Source: Streptomyces shenzhenensis (GTDB taxonomy: Bacteria; Actinomycetota; Actinomycetes; Streptomycetales; Streptomycetaceae). Taken from it: a stretch of 64,000 bases of DNA. Location: contig NZ_JAJONF010000017.1 in NCBI RefSeq assembly GCF_021462265.1, positions 124,001-188,000 of the forward strand, given 5' to 3'. The notes beneath the pieces are model-generated. The model ran no database searches, had not been told where the DNA came from, and worked only from the letters and a program-made list of their open reading frames with translations. The position numbers and the translations under genes are program-made. Below are positions 33,833-43,500 of this stretch, in pieces. The first letter of the stretch is position 1; each line of letters opens with the position of its first letter.

Positions 33833-36800
33833 CCACGTACGACGAGACCACCACGGCCGCGCTGCTCGACGCCGGCGCGGTCCTGCCCCCGGGCACGACC
33901 GCGCGGGAGGACGCCGATGTCCTGACCGCGCGGACGTACACGCACCCCGCCCTGGACGGCCGCCCGGTGGTGCGGCTGGTGCCGGGCACCCTCGGCGAGG
34001 CCGAGGACCTGGCGCTGGAGTTCCTCGGTCTGGCCCGGGAGCCGGAGGCGCCCGAGGTCGGTCAGGTGCGCCGGGAGACCCTGGGCTTCCCGGCCTGGGC
34101 GCTGGTGCACGACCCGGCCAACGGCCACCACGCCCTCGCCCTGGTCAAGGACGTCGAGCGGCTGGCCCGGCAGGCCAAGTCCAAGCCGGGCAACGCGAAG
34201 GAGGGATTCGAGGCGCTCGGCGAACGGCTCGGCCGCGCGGTCCCGCACTTCCTGCCGACCTTCTACGAGCAGGCCGCGCGGGTCTTCCTCCAGCACGAGA
34301 ACACGACGTACGCGGGCGCCTTCTTCGGCAAGGCCCGCGAGGCCGAGCGGGTGCACGCCCTGACGGTGGACGAGGAGCGCCGGCGGGCGGTGTTCCTGGA
34401 GTTCGCCTTCGCCGGGGCGCTCACCGTCAAGGCGCTCAAGGAGTATGTGAAGGACCTCGCGCGGCGCCTCGAACCGGGCACCGCCTGGGCGCAGTTCCGG
34501 CAGCTGACGGTGGAGCGCTGCGCGGCCGGAATGCCGCCGTACGCCTCACTGCCGCAGGACGCGCGCGGGCTGATCAAGACGGCGGGGCTCGACCGGGTCA
34601 CCGAGGAGTGCGCCCTGGTCGCCGACCTGCTGGCGTCCCCGGCCGCCGTCCGGGCGCCCGCCTCTTTCTGGAACGCCTACCGGAGCGTACTGCCGGTCCT
34701 CGTCGAACGACGGCCCGAGATCCGGGTACGGCTGCTGGAGATCATGCCGGCGGGCCTGGGCCGGAAGGTGGAGGACGACGAGTTCTGGCTGACGCTCCTG
34801 ACGGAGTGCGGAGCGGACCTGCTGCTCACCGAGGAGGGCGGCGGGGAGGTCGACGCGGCGGACTGGCTCAGCCGGTGGGCCCAGCACCGCAAACACGGTG
34901 CCGCGTACTCGCACCGCTCCCCCGCCACGCTGGCGCTGGTGGAACGGATGGCGTCCCGGCTGCGGGCGGGCGCCCGGCCCGTCGATCTCTTCGCCGGGCG
35001 CTGGCAGGCGGGGGCGGACCTCGACCTGCTGGACCTGTGCGTGGCGGAGGGCATCGCCTTGGCCGTACCCGACCCGGACACCCAGGTGCACCTGCCGCTG
35101 GCCGGCTGGCTGCGCGACCAGCGGCCCGGCAGGCGCGACCTGAAGGCCGTCGCCGCCGAATCCCGTTACCGCGCGCTGCTGTCCGGCGCCGTCGAGGGGC
35201 TCGGGCGGGGGCAGGGGGCCGCGGAACTCCCCCAGGTGGCCGCGCATCCGGTGCTCGGCGACGTGCTGCGCGAGTGGCTGCGGGAGGCGACCGCGGAGTT
35301 CGCCGCCGGCGGCGGACTGCCCGGGGTCGAGGCCGGGCTGGAGCGGCTGCGCCCCTTCCGGACGGTGGTGCCGGAGAGCCCGCAGGCCGTCCGCAGGCTG
35401 ACCGAGTACGACATCGTCCCGGTCCTCGGCCGTACGCTGCGCGCCGGGATCCTGGACGAACTGGGCTGGCCGGCGCTGGAGGAGGCGCTGGAACTGCTCG
35501 ACGCCGAGGTGCGCGGCGACCGGGACAACGAGCTGTCGGTGACCGAGGCATGGCCGGCGCTGATCGTGGCGCGCGGCCACAAGGCGGTCGTCGTCGGCCC
35601 CGAGGGGATCCTGCTCACGCACGACCTGCGGCTGCCCGCCGGCCTGGACCGCTGGCAGCGCCCCCGGTTCCGGTACGCCGACGGCGAGTTGCTGGTGATG
35701 TGGCGGGACGGTGCGAAGCAGCACGGCTACTGGTCGAACCGCCCGTCGGAGGTGGTCGCGCTCGGCGGTGAGCAGATCCCCGGCTGGTGGTCCGGCATGG
35801 ACGCGGCCAACGCCTCGATCCCGCTGCCCGGCGGCGGCCGGGCCACGGGCGGCCGCACCCTGCACGCCGGGGACACGGTCCTGCCGCCGAGCCGCCCGGT
35901 GCTGGGCGACGGCACCACGTACTGGCGTCAGGGCAGGCAGGGCCGGCAGTCCCTGTGGCTGGAGTACGACCCGGCGAGCGGGGAGCACGGGCGTGCCTCG
36001 CTGCCCGCGCTGCTGGCGTCGGCCGTCCGCGAGGACGCCTCGCTGCTGCACGACTCCTGCGAGGTGCTGCCGCTGCAGCCCGGCCTTGAGCACAGCCCGT
36101 TCGGCACCGACGGCACGGTCCTGGGGCGGTGGGTGCGCACGGAGGGCGAGGGCCTGAATACCCCGAATACCCCGCATATACGGACGACCGCCGGCACGCC
36201 GGACGGGCGGACGGCGACCCTGCGCGCGGCCCGCAACGGCCGGGTGCCGGGGGTGCCGCTGGGCGCGCTGCGGCTGCCGGGCGGGGCCGAGCCGATCGCC
36301 GCGCAGTCGTACCGGAGCGTCGCCCTGCACGCGGCCGACGGCACCGAGCTCGGTCGGGTGTCCTTCGGCGAGTCGGGCGGAACGTACGCGGCCGGTACCC
36401 GGCTGGTGCCGCCGGTCGTGTTCTGGCACGCGCTGCGTCCCCGGGACGAGCGCGGGTCGGCCGTACTGCGCGCCCTGACCGACGAGGCGGCCGGTGAGCT
36501 GATGCGTGCCACGGCGACGGCGCTGGACGAACGGCGGCAGGCGCTGGCCCGGGCCGGCAAGGACGACAGGGCCAGGGCCGCGGTGCCGACCGCCGACGAG
36601 GTCACCGTGGCCGCGGTGGCACAGGCGCTGCCCGGTCTGACCGACCGGCGGCTGCTGGCCGGTGTCGCCGCCCTCGTCCACACGGCGCTGCGGGGCGCCG
36701 AGACGGCCGGGGCCCTGGCCGCGCCCGCGCAGGAGCGGGCGCGGCAGCCCAGGCAGCGGACCGAGGGCATGTTCGCCGACTACTCCCCGCCGCGCGGCGA

Positions 36801-38799
36801 GGACCGGGCGCTGCACGACGCGACGGCCGGGGTCGTGACCCTGCAGAGCGCGTGGCACGGCGGCTGGGCGGCGCTGCGCCAGATCCGCGCGGTGAACCAC
36901 GTGCTGTCCGGCAGGCCCGCCGACGGCAGACCGCTGCCGGAATCCGAGCGGCTCGCCCCCGTCGGCGACGGCTGGCAGAGCGACGAGTACACCGTCCCCG
37001 GCATCGGCGCGGAATGGCCGCCCGTCCTGGGCGCGCTGCGGCCGCTCGCCTACCGCGCCTGCTCACCGGCCCTCACCGACGTCCAGCGCGAGCCGCTGCT
37101 CCTGCTGTTCGAGGCGCTGACCGAGGGGCCGCTCCCCGCGCTCGGGACCACGCTGCGCGTGGTCGTGCTCGGCGAGCCGCACGACAAGCAGCAGCGGGTG
37201 GGGCAGGTGCTGCGCCGGGACGGTCGCACGGTGGTGGTGCTCGGCTGCCAGAGCGTCGACGTCCGGCTGGGAGCGGTCGAGTGGCTGGCGCTGGACCACG
37301 ACCCGTCCGGGGCGTTCGGTGCCGTCGGGCACTTCACGCTGGTCCGAGAGACCCGGTACGCCGCCGGGATCCCGGCTGACCGGCTGGCCGAACTGACCCG
37401 GCTGGTCCGGGAGAAGGGCGCCGCACCCTGGCGTCCCGAGGCCCCCGAGGCGCTGGTGACCGCGACGAACGGCGCGCTCGGCCCCCTGCAGGCCACCGTG
37501 CTGCTGGCCGGCCACCCGCACGCCCCCGGTGCCGCGGGGCTCGCGGCAGTCGGCCTCAAGCCCCGCGGGCGGACCTTCGGTGCACAGCTGCTGAGCTCCC
37601 TGGGCCAGGACGAGCAGCGGGCGCTTCTCGGCGCGCTGCTGCCGGAGGACCCGGCCGGGCTCTGGACGACCGGCCCCGACACGGCGGCCGCGGGCCGGCT
37701 GTGGGCCGAGCGGCTCGGCACTCTGGTGCGCCTGCCGGAGGAGCTCAGCACCGATCTCGCCGGCATGGGCGTCGACCACGCCGAGGCCGTACTCAACCCC
37801 GCCCGCACGCCCTGGCTCGCGCGCACCACGGTCTTCCGGCCCGACGAGGACGGCGACTTCACGCCCGCCGACCCGTCGGCGGTACCCGGTTCGTACGCGC
37901 TGGCCGGGGCGGTGCGGAGCCTGGCGGCGCTGGCGTACGTGCTGCCGTACGGGCATCCGCTGCGGGCCGGGCTGGCAGAGGGGCTGGTCGCGCTGCGCCG
38001 CCGGCTGACCGACCCCGAGCTGCTGCTCGACCTGAACCTGGACTGGACGGAGAAGGGCGACCCGGCCTGCGGGCGACTGCGCAAGATCTTCGGTCTGCCC
38101 GAGACCGGCGGGGGCGACGCGCACGGGCTGACGAGGGCCGGTGACACGCTGGTGCTGCGTCCCTGGTACCAGGACATGGAGCATGTGCTGCTGCGGCCGG
38201 CGGCGCTGAGCGGGGCCGACGACCCCGTTTTCGGGCTCCTGGAGGGCCTCTTGGGCGCGGGGCGCTCGTCCCGGCTGCGGGCCGTGCGGACGCTGCTCGG
38301 CGACGACCTCGCCCGTGCCCTCACGGCCGAAGGACCCGAAGGGTACGCCCAGGACCCGTCGGTCAGCGTGCCCGCGCTGGTCGCGGAGGTCGCCGAGGCG
38401 CACGGTCTCGGCGCGGACGCGGCGGCGCTCTACCTCCAGCTGCTGGCGCTGCCCGATCCGACCGACCGCAACTGTGCGCGCTGGACCGGCTGGAAGCCCG
38501 CCCGGATCAAGAAGGCGCGCGCCGAACTGGCGGCGACCGCACTGGTCGTCGAGGCCAAGCGCCCGCGCGCCGGCCGCACCCTCTTCCTGCCCGGCGGCTG
38601 GCGCGACCTCAGGGCGCCGGCCCTGCCGTCGGAGACCTGGAAGGAGGCCCTCTACCCGGTCTCCGACGGCGACCGGACCCTCCCGCTGGTCCCGGTGCGC
38701 GAGCTGTTCACCCGGGCCTGGGAGCGCGTCCGCGCCGGGGACGCCCCCGGGTACGAGGAGCTGACCACCCGGGCGACCCGCGGCGGCCGCCGCCGATGA
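33829..38799 (+). CDS. Giant conserved protein of the MoxR/VWA cluster (unknown function)
   Basis: A 1656-aa soluble protein with no signal peptide or membrane helix. The N-terminal 60-480 residues are helical and repeat-like (ALGERLGRAVPHFLPTFYEQAARVFLQHENTTYAGAFFGKAREAERVHALTVDEERR pattern, reminiscent of TPR/HEAT-type helices); the centre contains a beta-rich block around residues 560-720 (LIVARGHKAVVVGPEGILLTHDLRLP, FRYADGELLVMWRDGAKQHGYWS); the C-terminal third is again alpha/beta. No nuclease, protease or NTPase motif is evident. The family is conserved in Streptomyces next to MoxR and DUF5682 genes. It overlaps the DUF4132 gene by 4 bp and is probably the large scaffold or effector of the complex. 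Confidence 0.8.
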   Translation: MTTYDETTTAALLDAGAVLPPGTTAREDADVLTARTYTHPALDGRPVVRLVPGTLGEAEDLALEFLGLAREPEAPEVGQVRRETLGFPAWALVHDPANGHHALALVKDVERLARQAKSKPGNAKEGFEALGERLGRAVPHFLPTFYEQAARVFLQHENTTYAGAFFGKAREAERVHALTVDEERRRAVFLEFAFAGALTVKALKEYVKDLARRLEPGTAWAQFRQLTVERCAAGMPPYASLPQDARGLIKTAGLDRVTEECALVADLLASPAAVRAPASFWNAYRSVLPVLVERRPEIRVRLLEIMPAGLGRKVEDDEFWLTLLTECGADLLLTEEGGGEVDAADWLSRWAQHRKHGAAYSHRSPATLALVERMASRLRAGARPVDLFAGRWQAGADLDLLDLCVAEGIALAVPDPDTQVHLPLAGWLRDQRPGRRDLKAVAAESRYRALLSGAVEGLGRGQGAAELPQVAAHPVLGDVLREWLREATAEFAAGGGLPGVEAGLERLRPFRTVVPESPQAVRRLTEYDIVPVLGRTLRAGILDELGWPALEEALELLDAEVRGDRDNELSVTEAWPALIVARGHKAVVVGPEGILLTHDLRLPAGLDRWQRPRFRYADGELLVMWRDGAKQHGYWSNRPSEVVALGGEQIPGWWSGMDAANASIPLPGGGRATGGRTLHAGDTVLPPSRPVLGDGTTYWRQGRQGRQSLWLEYDPASGEHGRASLPALLASAVREDASLLHDSCEVLPLQPGLEHSPFGTDGTVLGRWVRTEGEGLNTPNTPHIRTTAGTPDGRTATLRAARNGRVPGVPLGALRLPGGAEPIAAQSYRSVALHAADGTELGRVSFGESGGTYAAGTRLVPPVVFWHALRPRDERGSAVLRALTDEAAGELMRATATALDERRQALARAGKDDRARAAVPTADEVTVAAVAQALPGLTDRRLLAGVAALVHTALRGAETAGALAAPAQERARQPRQRTEGMFADYSPPRGEDRALHDATAGVVTLQSAWHGGWAALRQIRAVNHVLSGRPADGRPLPESERLAPVGDGWQSDEYTVPGIGAEWPPVLGALRPLAYRACSPALTDVQREPLLLLFEALTEGPLPALGTTLRVVVLGEPHDKQQRVGQVLRRDGRTVVVLGCQSVDVRLGAVEWLALDHDPSGAFGAVGHFTLVRETRYAAGIPADRLAELTRLVREKGAAPWRPEAPEALVTATNGALGPLQATVLLAGHPHAPGAAGLAAVGLKPRGRTFGAQLLSSLGQDEQRALLGALLPEDPAGLWTTGPDTAAAGRLWAERLGTLVRLPEELSTDLAGMGVDHAEAVLNPARTPWLARTTVFRPDEDGDFTPADPSAVPGSYALAGAVRSLAALAYVLPYGHPLRAGLAEGLVALRRRLTDPELLLDLNLDWTEKGDPACGRLRKIFGLPETGGGDAHGLTRAGDTLVLRPWYQDMEHVLLRPAALSGADDPVFGLLEGLLGAGRSSRLRAVRTLLGDDLARALTAEGPEGYAQDPSVSVPALVAEVAEAHGLGADAAALYLQLLALPDPTDRNCARWTGWKPARIKKARAELAATALVVEAKRPRAGRTLFLPGGWRDLRAPALPSETWKEALYPVSDGDRTLPLVPVRELFTRAWERVRAGDAPGYEELTTRATRGGRRR

Positions 38800-38845
38800 C
38801 CACGATCCGCACCACCGCCCGAACCGCCGTGAAGGACGACCGTCG

Positions 38846-40009
38846 ATGACCGCCAGCACCGCTCCACTCCGCCAGATCGTCCCGCCCGAGGACCGGTACG
38901 CCACCGAGCTGGCCTTCCTCGCCGCCCACGACGCCGGTCCGCGCCCGCCGGCCTGGCGGCTGACGCCCCGGGCCGTCGTCACCTTCGTCATGGGCAGCGG
39001 CGGCCGGGCGCTGCGGCTCGCCGACGACGCCGTGGCACCGAAGGGGGTGCCGCGTCGGCTCGTCGTGGCGGACAAGTTCGTCGGCGACCGGGCCCTCGTC
39101 GAGCGCTGCGTGGTGACTCTCGCCGGTGAGCGCGGGCTGTTGCTGGTGGGCGAGCCCGGCACCGCCAAGTCGATGCTGTCGGAGCTGCTGTCGGCCGCGG
39201 TGTGCGGCACCAGCGGCCTGGTCGTGCAGGGCACCGCCGGCACCACGGAGGACCAGCTCAAGTACGGCTGGAACTACGCCCTGTTGCTCGCCCAGGGCCC
39301 GAGCCGCCAGGCGCTCGTGCCCTCCCCGGTCCTCACCGCGATGTCCCGGGGCGCCGTCGCTCGCGTGGAGGAGGTGACCCGCTGCCTTCCCGAAGTGCAG
39401 GACTCCCTGGTCTCGCTGCTGTCCGAGCGGCGCATCGCGGTACCCGAACTGGCGGGCACCGACGACGCGCTGGCCCACGCGGCCCCCGGCTTCACCCTCA
39501 TCGCCACGGCCAACCTGCGGGACAAGGGCGTCTCGGAGATGTCCGCCGCGCTCAAGCGGCGCTTCAACTTCGAGACGGTGGGCCCGATCACGGACCTCGA
39601 CGCCGAGACCGCGCTGGTGCGCGGCCAGGCCCGGGCGTCGGTGGAGCGGGCCGGGGCACCCTTCCAGGTCGACGACGCGGTCCTCGAGGCCCTGGTCACC
39701 GCGTTCCGTGATCTGCGCGAGGGACGGTCGGCGGAGGGCTGGGAGGTGGAGCGTCCGTCCACGGTGATGAGCACGGCGGAGGCGGTGTCGGTGGCGGGCG
39801 CGCTGGCTCTGGCGGCGGCCTACTTCCCCGGGGACCGCGACGTCCTCGGCCTGCTCCCGGGCCACCTCCTCGGCGTCGTACGCAAGGACGATCCCGCCGA
39901 CGCGGCCCGGTTGCGCGGCTACTGGGACGGTCCGGTACGGCGGCGTGCGGAGCAGGGTTCGGCGACCTGGCGCACGCTGTGGGACCTGCGCACGGTGCTG
40001 GAGGCGTGA
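38846..40009 (+). CDS. MoxR-type AAA+ ATPase (YehL-like)
   Basis: A 387-aa AAA+ protein. Walker A is GEPGTAKS at residues 102-109; the Walker B position reads AVARVEEV, with Glu where MoxR proteins usually have Asp; sensor 1 is TLIATANLRDKG; the arginine-finger region is SAALKRRFNFE. MoxR ATPases remodel or activate partner proteins together with VWA proteins. This one matches the YehL branch in context: DUF4132 upstream, DUF5682, VWA and SWIM downstream. A short 46-bp gap separates it from the giant gene, and its stop overlaps the next start as GTGA. Confidence 0.9.
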   Translation: MTASTAPLRQIVPPEDRYATELAFLAAHDAGPRPPAWRLTPRAVVTFVMGSGGRALRLADDAVAPKGVPRRLVVADKFVGDRALVERCVVTLAGERGLLLVGEPGTAKSMLSELLSAAVCGTSGLVVQGTAGTTEDQLKYGWNYALLLAQGPSRQALVPSPVLTAMSRGAVARVEEVTRCLPEVQDSLVSLLSERRIAVPELAGTDDALAHAAPGFTLIATANLRDKGVSEMSAALKRRFNFETVGPITDLDAETALVRGQARASVERAGAPFQVDDAVLEALVTAFRDLREGRSAEGWEVERPSTVMSTAEAVSVAGALALAAAYFPGDRDVLGLLPGHLLGVVRKDDPADAARLRGYWDGPVRRRAEQGSATWRTLWDLRTVLEA

Positions 40010-43000
40010 CGGTCGTGTCCGACTCCCCCGAGGCGGCACTCGCCGCGCTCACCGATACGGCGGGGCCGTACCTGATCGGTGTACGGCACCACGCGCCCTC
40101 GCTCGCCGCCGCGGTACCGGCGCTGCTGGACGCGGCGAGACCGGACGTACTGCTGGTCGAACTGCCCGCGGAGCTGCAGGAGTGGCTGCCGTGGCTGGCC
40201 CACGAGGAGACCCTGGCTCCCGTGGCCCTCGCCGCGGCACCGGGCGACGGCAGCGGCGGCCCGGCGTTCTATCCGTTCGCCGACTTCTCCCCGGAACTGG
40301 CGGCGGTGCGGTGGGCGGAGCGGAGCGGGGTGCCGGTGGTCGCCTGCGATCTGCCGCTGGCGGACCGGGGGTGGCGGGAGAAGGAGGCCATGGCAGCGAG
40401 GTCCGGTCGTCTCTCGGAGGCCTTGCACTCCCGGCTGACGGGGCGTCCGGGGGATGACCTGTGGGACAGGTTGGTGGAGGCGGCCGCCCCCGGTTCGACG
40501 GCGGAGGCCGTGCGCCGGGCAGCACTGCTCACGGGGTGGGCGTTGCGAGAGGAGGGGGGCGTGTCGGAGCTGGATCTACGGCGCGAGGAGTGGATGCGTT
40601 CCCGGCTGGCGGAAGCAACGGCACGCGGTGAACGGGCTGCCATGGTGGTCGGCGCCTTTCACGCTCCGGCACTGCTGCGCCCCGCCGGGGACGCGGCGCA
40701 TTCGACGTGCGGCCACCGCCGTGTGGGCGCGGGGAGCCCCCACTGGCCCGCACCCGAATGGACGACCTCCCTCATCCCCTACACCTACGCCCTCCTGGAC
40801 GAGCGTTCCGGCTACCCGGCCGGCATCCGCGACCCCGAGTGGCAGCACATGGTCCTGGAGACAGCGGGAGATCCCCTCGCCCTGGAACACGCGTTGACCA
40901 GCGCGGCCGTCCGTATCTGCGCCGAACTCCGCGCGTCGGGCCACCCCTCGGGCCCCGCCGACGCCCGGGAGATCACCCGCCTCGCCTCAGACCTCGCCCG
41001 CCTCCGCGGCCTCCCCGCCGCGGGCCGCGGCGAACTGGTCGAGGCGACCCAGACCGTGCTGGCACAGGGCGAGCCCTACGGCCGGGGCCGGGCCGTCGCC
41101 AGGGCGATGGAGAACGTCCTGGTCGGCACCCGAGTCGGCCGCCCCGCGCCCGGCGCACCCCGCAGCGGTCTCGCCCCCGCCGTCGAGGCCGAACTCGCGG
41201 CGCTCGGCCTGCCCGGCCCCGCGGACGGCGGCCCCGGCACCTTCCGGGACCTTCGGCTCGACCCCCTCCGCTCGGATCTCGACCGGCGCCGCGAACTGCT
41301 GCTGCGCCGCCTGACGCTGTGCGCCGTGCCGTACGCCGACCCCAGGACGGTGACCGGCACGGGCGGTGCGGACGCCCTCACCTCGCGCTGGGAGGTGCGC
41401 TGGACGCCGGCCACCGCGGCGATGCTGACGGCGGCCGGGATCCGGGGGGCCACCCTCGTACAGGCTGCCGAGGGCGTGCTGCGCGAGCGGAGCCGCACGG
41501 AGCGGGACGCCGGCGGCCCGACGGCGGCGCAGGTGCTCGGCGGCCTGGAGCAGGCGGCGCTCTGCGGACTGGACGGCCTCGTGGCGGAGCGGCTCGGCGA
41601 CACCGCCGAGGTGCTCCCGGACACCGGCACCCTTCCCGAACTCCTCGCCGGGCTGGCCCTGTCGGACCGGCTGCGGAACGGCCACATCGCCGGCCTCGGC
41701 GCGGACGAGGACCGTACGGCCAGGGCCGTCGCGGTGGCCGAACTGCTGACCGCGGCCGCGGTGCGCCAGGTGGACGGCCTGACCGGTTCCGAGGACCCGG
41801 CCGACGCCCGCGCCCTGCTCGAACTCGCGCACCGCGCCGACCTGTCGGGCGGGATCCGGCTCGCCGACGCCCTGGCCCGGCTGGCCGCGGACGGCTCCCC
41901 GTTGATGCGGGGAGCCGCCGGAGCGGTTCGCGTGCTGCTGGGCCAGGAGGAACCGGGGGCGTTCGGCGGCCGGGTCGCCTCCTGGGTGGACGGGGCGGTC
42001 GATACCGGGTCCCGGTCGGCGCTGACCGCCCGGCTGACGGGGCTGCTGACGGCCGCCGGACGGCTGCTGGAGGCGGCCGCACCGGCGTTGGAACCCCTGG
42101 TCGACCGGGTGTCGGGACTGTCCGACCGGGACTTCCTGGACCGGCTGCCGGCCCTGCGCGGAGGTTTCGACACGCTGAGCCCGGCCGACCGCGAGCGTCT
42201 GCTGACCGGAGTCGAGGAACGTCTGGGCGTCGACCGGGTGGCCGACACCGGGGCGGTCGACCCGGCATCACTGGCCACCTGGACCCGCGCGGACCTCGCC
42301 GCCCGCGAAACCCTGCGCGCGCTGGGCCTGCTGACCCCGCCGCGGGCTCACCCGGAGCCCGAGCCGGTCGGCGCCGCCGTGGCCGTGACCGGTCACCGGC
42401 TGGCCCCCGCCGACCGCTGGCGTCTGCTGCTCGGCCGCCGCACCGATCGACTCCCCGAGGGGGTTCGTGCCTTGGCCACGGCGCTGGACGAGCTGTACGG
42501 GCGCGGGCACGGCGAGGGCAGCCGTGGCGACCTCGGCGGCGGCCGGGGCGGTGGGCGTGAGGCGTCGTATCCCGGGGTGCGGGAGTGGTCGCAGGAGCTG
42601 GCGGCGCTGTTCGGGCCGGGCATCCGGGAGGAGGTGCTGGCGGCGGCCGCGGCGACGGGCCGCCAGGACGTGCTGGCCGAGCTGGATCCGGACAGCGTGC
42701 GCCCCTCCGTGGACCTGCTGCGGTCGGTGCTGCGACACGCGGGCGGGCTGCCCGAGGCCCGGCTGGCGGCGCTGCGCCCGCTGGTGCGGCGCCTGGTGGA
42801 CGCGCTGACCCGGGAGCTGGCGACCCGGCTGCGCCCCGCGCTGCACGGCACCGCCCTGCCGCGGCCCAGCCGCCGGCCGGGCGGCGGCCTGGACCTGTCG
42901 CGTACGCTGCGGGCCAACCTGGCCACCGCCCGCCGGGCAGCCGACGGCACGGTCCGGGTGATCCCGGAGCGCCCGGTCTTCCGGACCCGGGCCCGGCGCG

Positions 43001-43500
43001 CCGCCGACTGGCGGCTGATCCTGGTCACGGACGTGTCCGGGTCCATGGAGGCGTCGACGATCTGGGCGGCGCTCACCGCCTCGGTGCTGGCCGGGGTGCC
43101 GACTCTGTCCACACACTTCCTGGCGTTCTCCACCGAGGTGATCGACCTCACCGGGCACGTGGACGACCCGCTGTCGCTGCTGCTGGAGGTGAGCGTCGGC
43201 GGTGGCACGCATATCGCGGCCGGGCTGCGGCACGCGCGCGAACTGGTGACCGTGCCGTCCCGGACGCTCGTGGTCGTGGTGAGCGACTTCGAGGAGGGCC
43301 GTCCGGTCGGCGGGCTGCTCGCCGAGGTCAGGGCGCTGGTCGGAGCGGGCTGTCACGTCCTGGGCTGCGCGAGTCTCGACGACTCGGGGCGCGCCCGCTA
43401 CTCCACCGGGGTCGCGGGACAGCTGGTCGCCGCCGGGATGCCGGTCGCGGCCCTCAGCCCGCTCGAACTCGCCCGCTGGGTAGGGGAGAAGATCGCATGA
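40006..43500 (+). CDS. DUF5682-VWA fusion protein (YehM + YehP)
   Basis: An 1164-aa protein. Residues 1 to about 785 form the DUF5682 (YehM-like) region, opening with YLIGVRHHAPSLAAAVPALLDAARPDVLLVELP, a ChaN/TraB-like GxxHH start. From about residue 798 (RWRLLLGRRTDRLPEGV) to the end it follows E. coli YehP: a helical domain, DLSRTLRANLATA, then a von Willebrand A domain with the metal site D1009-x-S1011-x-S1013, and later GGGTHIAAGLRHA and VVVSDFEEG. In E. coli these are two proteins of about 760 and 380 aa. VWA proteins partner MoxR ATPases. Start GTG 40006 overlaps the ATPase stop; a Gly/Arg-rich patch lies near residue 845. Confidence 0.85.
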   Translation: MTVVSDSPEAALAALTDTAGPYLIGVRHHAPSLAAAVPALLDAARPDVLLVELPAELQEWLPWLAHEETLAPVALAAAPGDGSGGPAFYPFADFSPELAAVRWAERSGVPVVACDLPLADRGWREKEAMAARSGRLSEALHSRLTGRPGDDLWDRLVEAAAPGSTAEAVRRAALLTGWALREEGGVSELDLRREEWMRSRLAEATARGERAAMVVGAFHAPALLRPAGDAAHSTCGHRRVGAGSPHWPAPEWTTSLIPYTYALLDERSGYPAGIRDPEWQHMVLETAGDPLALEHALTSAAVRICAELRASGHPSGPADAREITRLASDLARLRGLPAAGRGELVEATQTVLAQGEPYGRGRAVARAMENVLVGTRVGRPAPGAPRSGLAPAVEAELAALGLPGPADGGPGTFRDLRLDPLRSDLDRRRELLLRRLTLCAVPYADPRTVTGTGGADALTSRWEVRWTPATAAMLTAAGIRGATLVQAAEGVLRERSRTERDAGGPTAAQVLGGLEQAALCGLDGLVAERLGDTAEVLPDTGTLPELLAGLALSDRLRNGHIAGLGADEDRTARAVAVAELLTAAAVRQVDGLTGSEDPADARALLELAHRADLSGGIRLADALARLAADGSPLMRGAAGAVRVLLGQEEPGAFGGRVASWVDGAVDTGSRSALTARLTGLLTAAGRLLEAAAPALEPLVDRVSGLSDRDFLDRLPALRGGFDTLSPADRERLLTGVEERLGVDRVADTGAVDPASLATWTRADLAARETLRALGLLTPPRAHPEPEPVGAAVAVTGHRLAPADRWRLLLGRRTDRLPEGVRALATALDELYGRGHGEGSRGDLGGGRGGGREASYPGVREWSQELAALFGPGIREEVLAAAAATGRQDVLAELDPDSVRPSVDLLRSVLRHAGGLPEARLAALRPLVRRLVDALTRELATRLRPALHGTALPRPSRRPGGGLDLSRTLRANLATARRAADGTVRVIPERPVFRTRARRAADWRLILVTDVSGSMEASTIWAALTASVLAGVPTLSTHFLAFSTEVIDLTGHVDDPLSLLLEVSVGGGTHIAAGLRHARELVTVPSRTLVVVVSDFEEGRPVGGLLAEVRALVGAGCHVLGCASLDDSGRARYSTGVAGQLVAAGMPVAALSPLELARWVGEKIA

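Noticed and set aside
33829..38799. NRPS/PKS-scale reading of the 1656-aa protein
   Set aside because: No adenylation, condensation, ketosynthase or carrier motif is present. Context ties it to the MoxR/VWA cluster.
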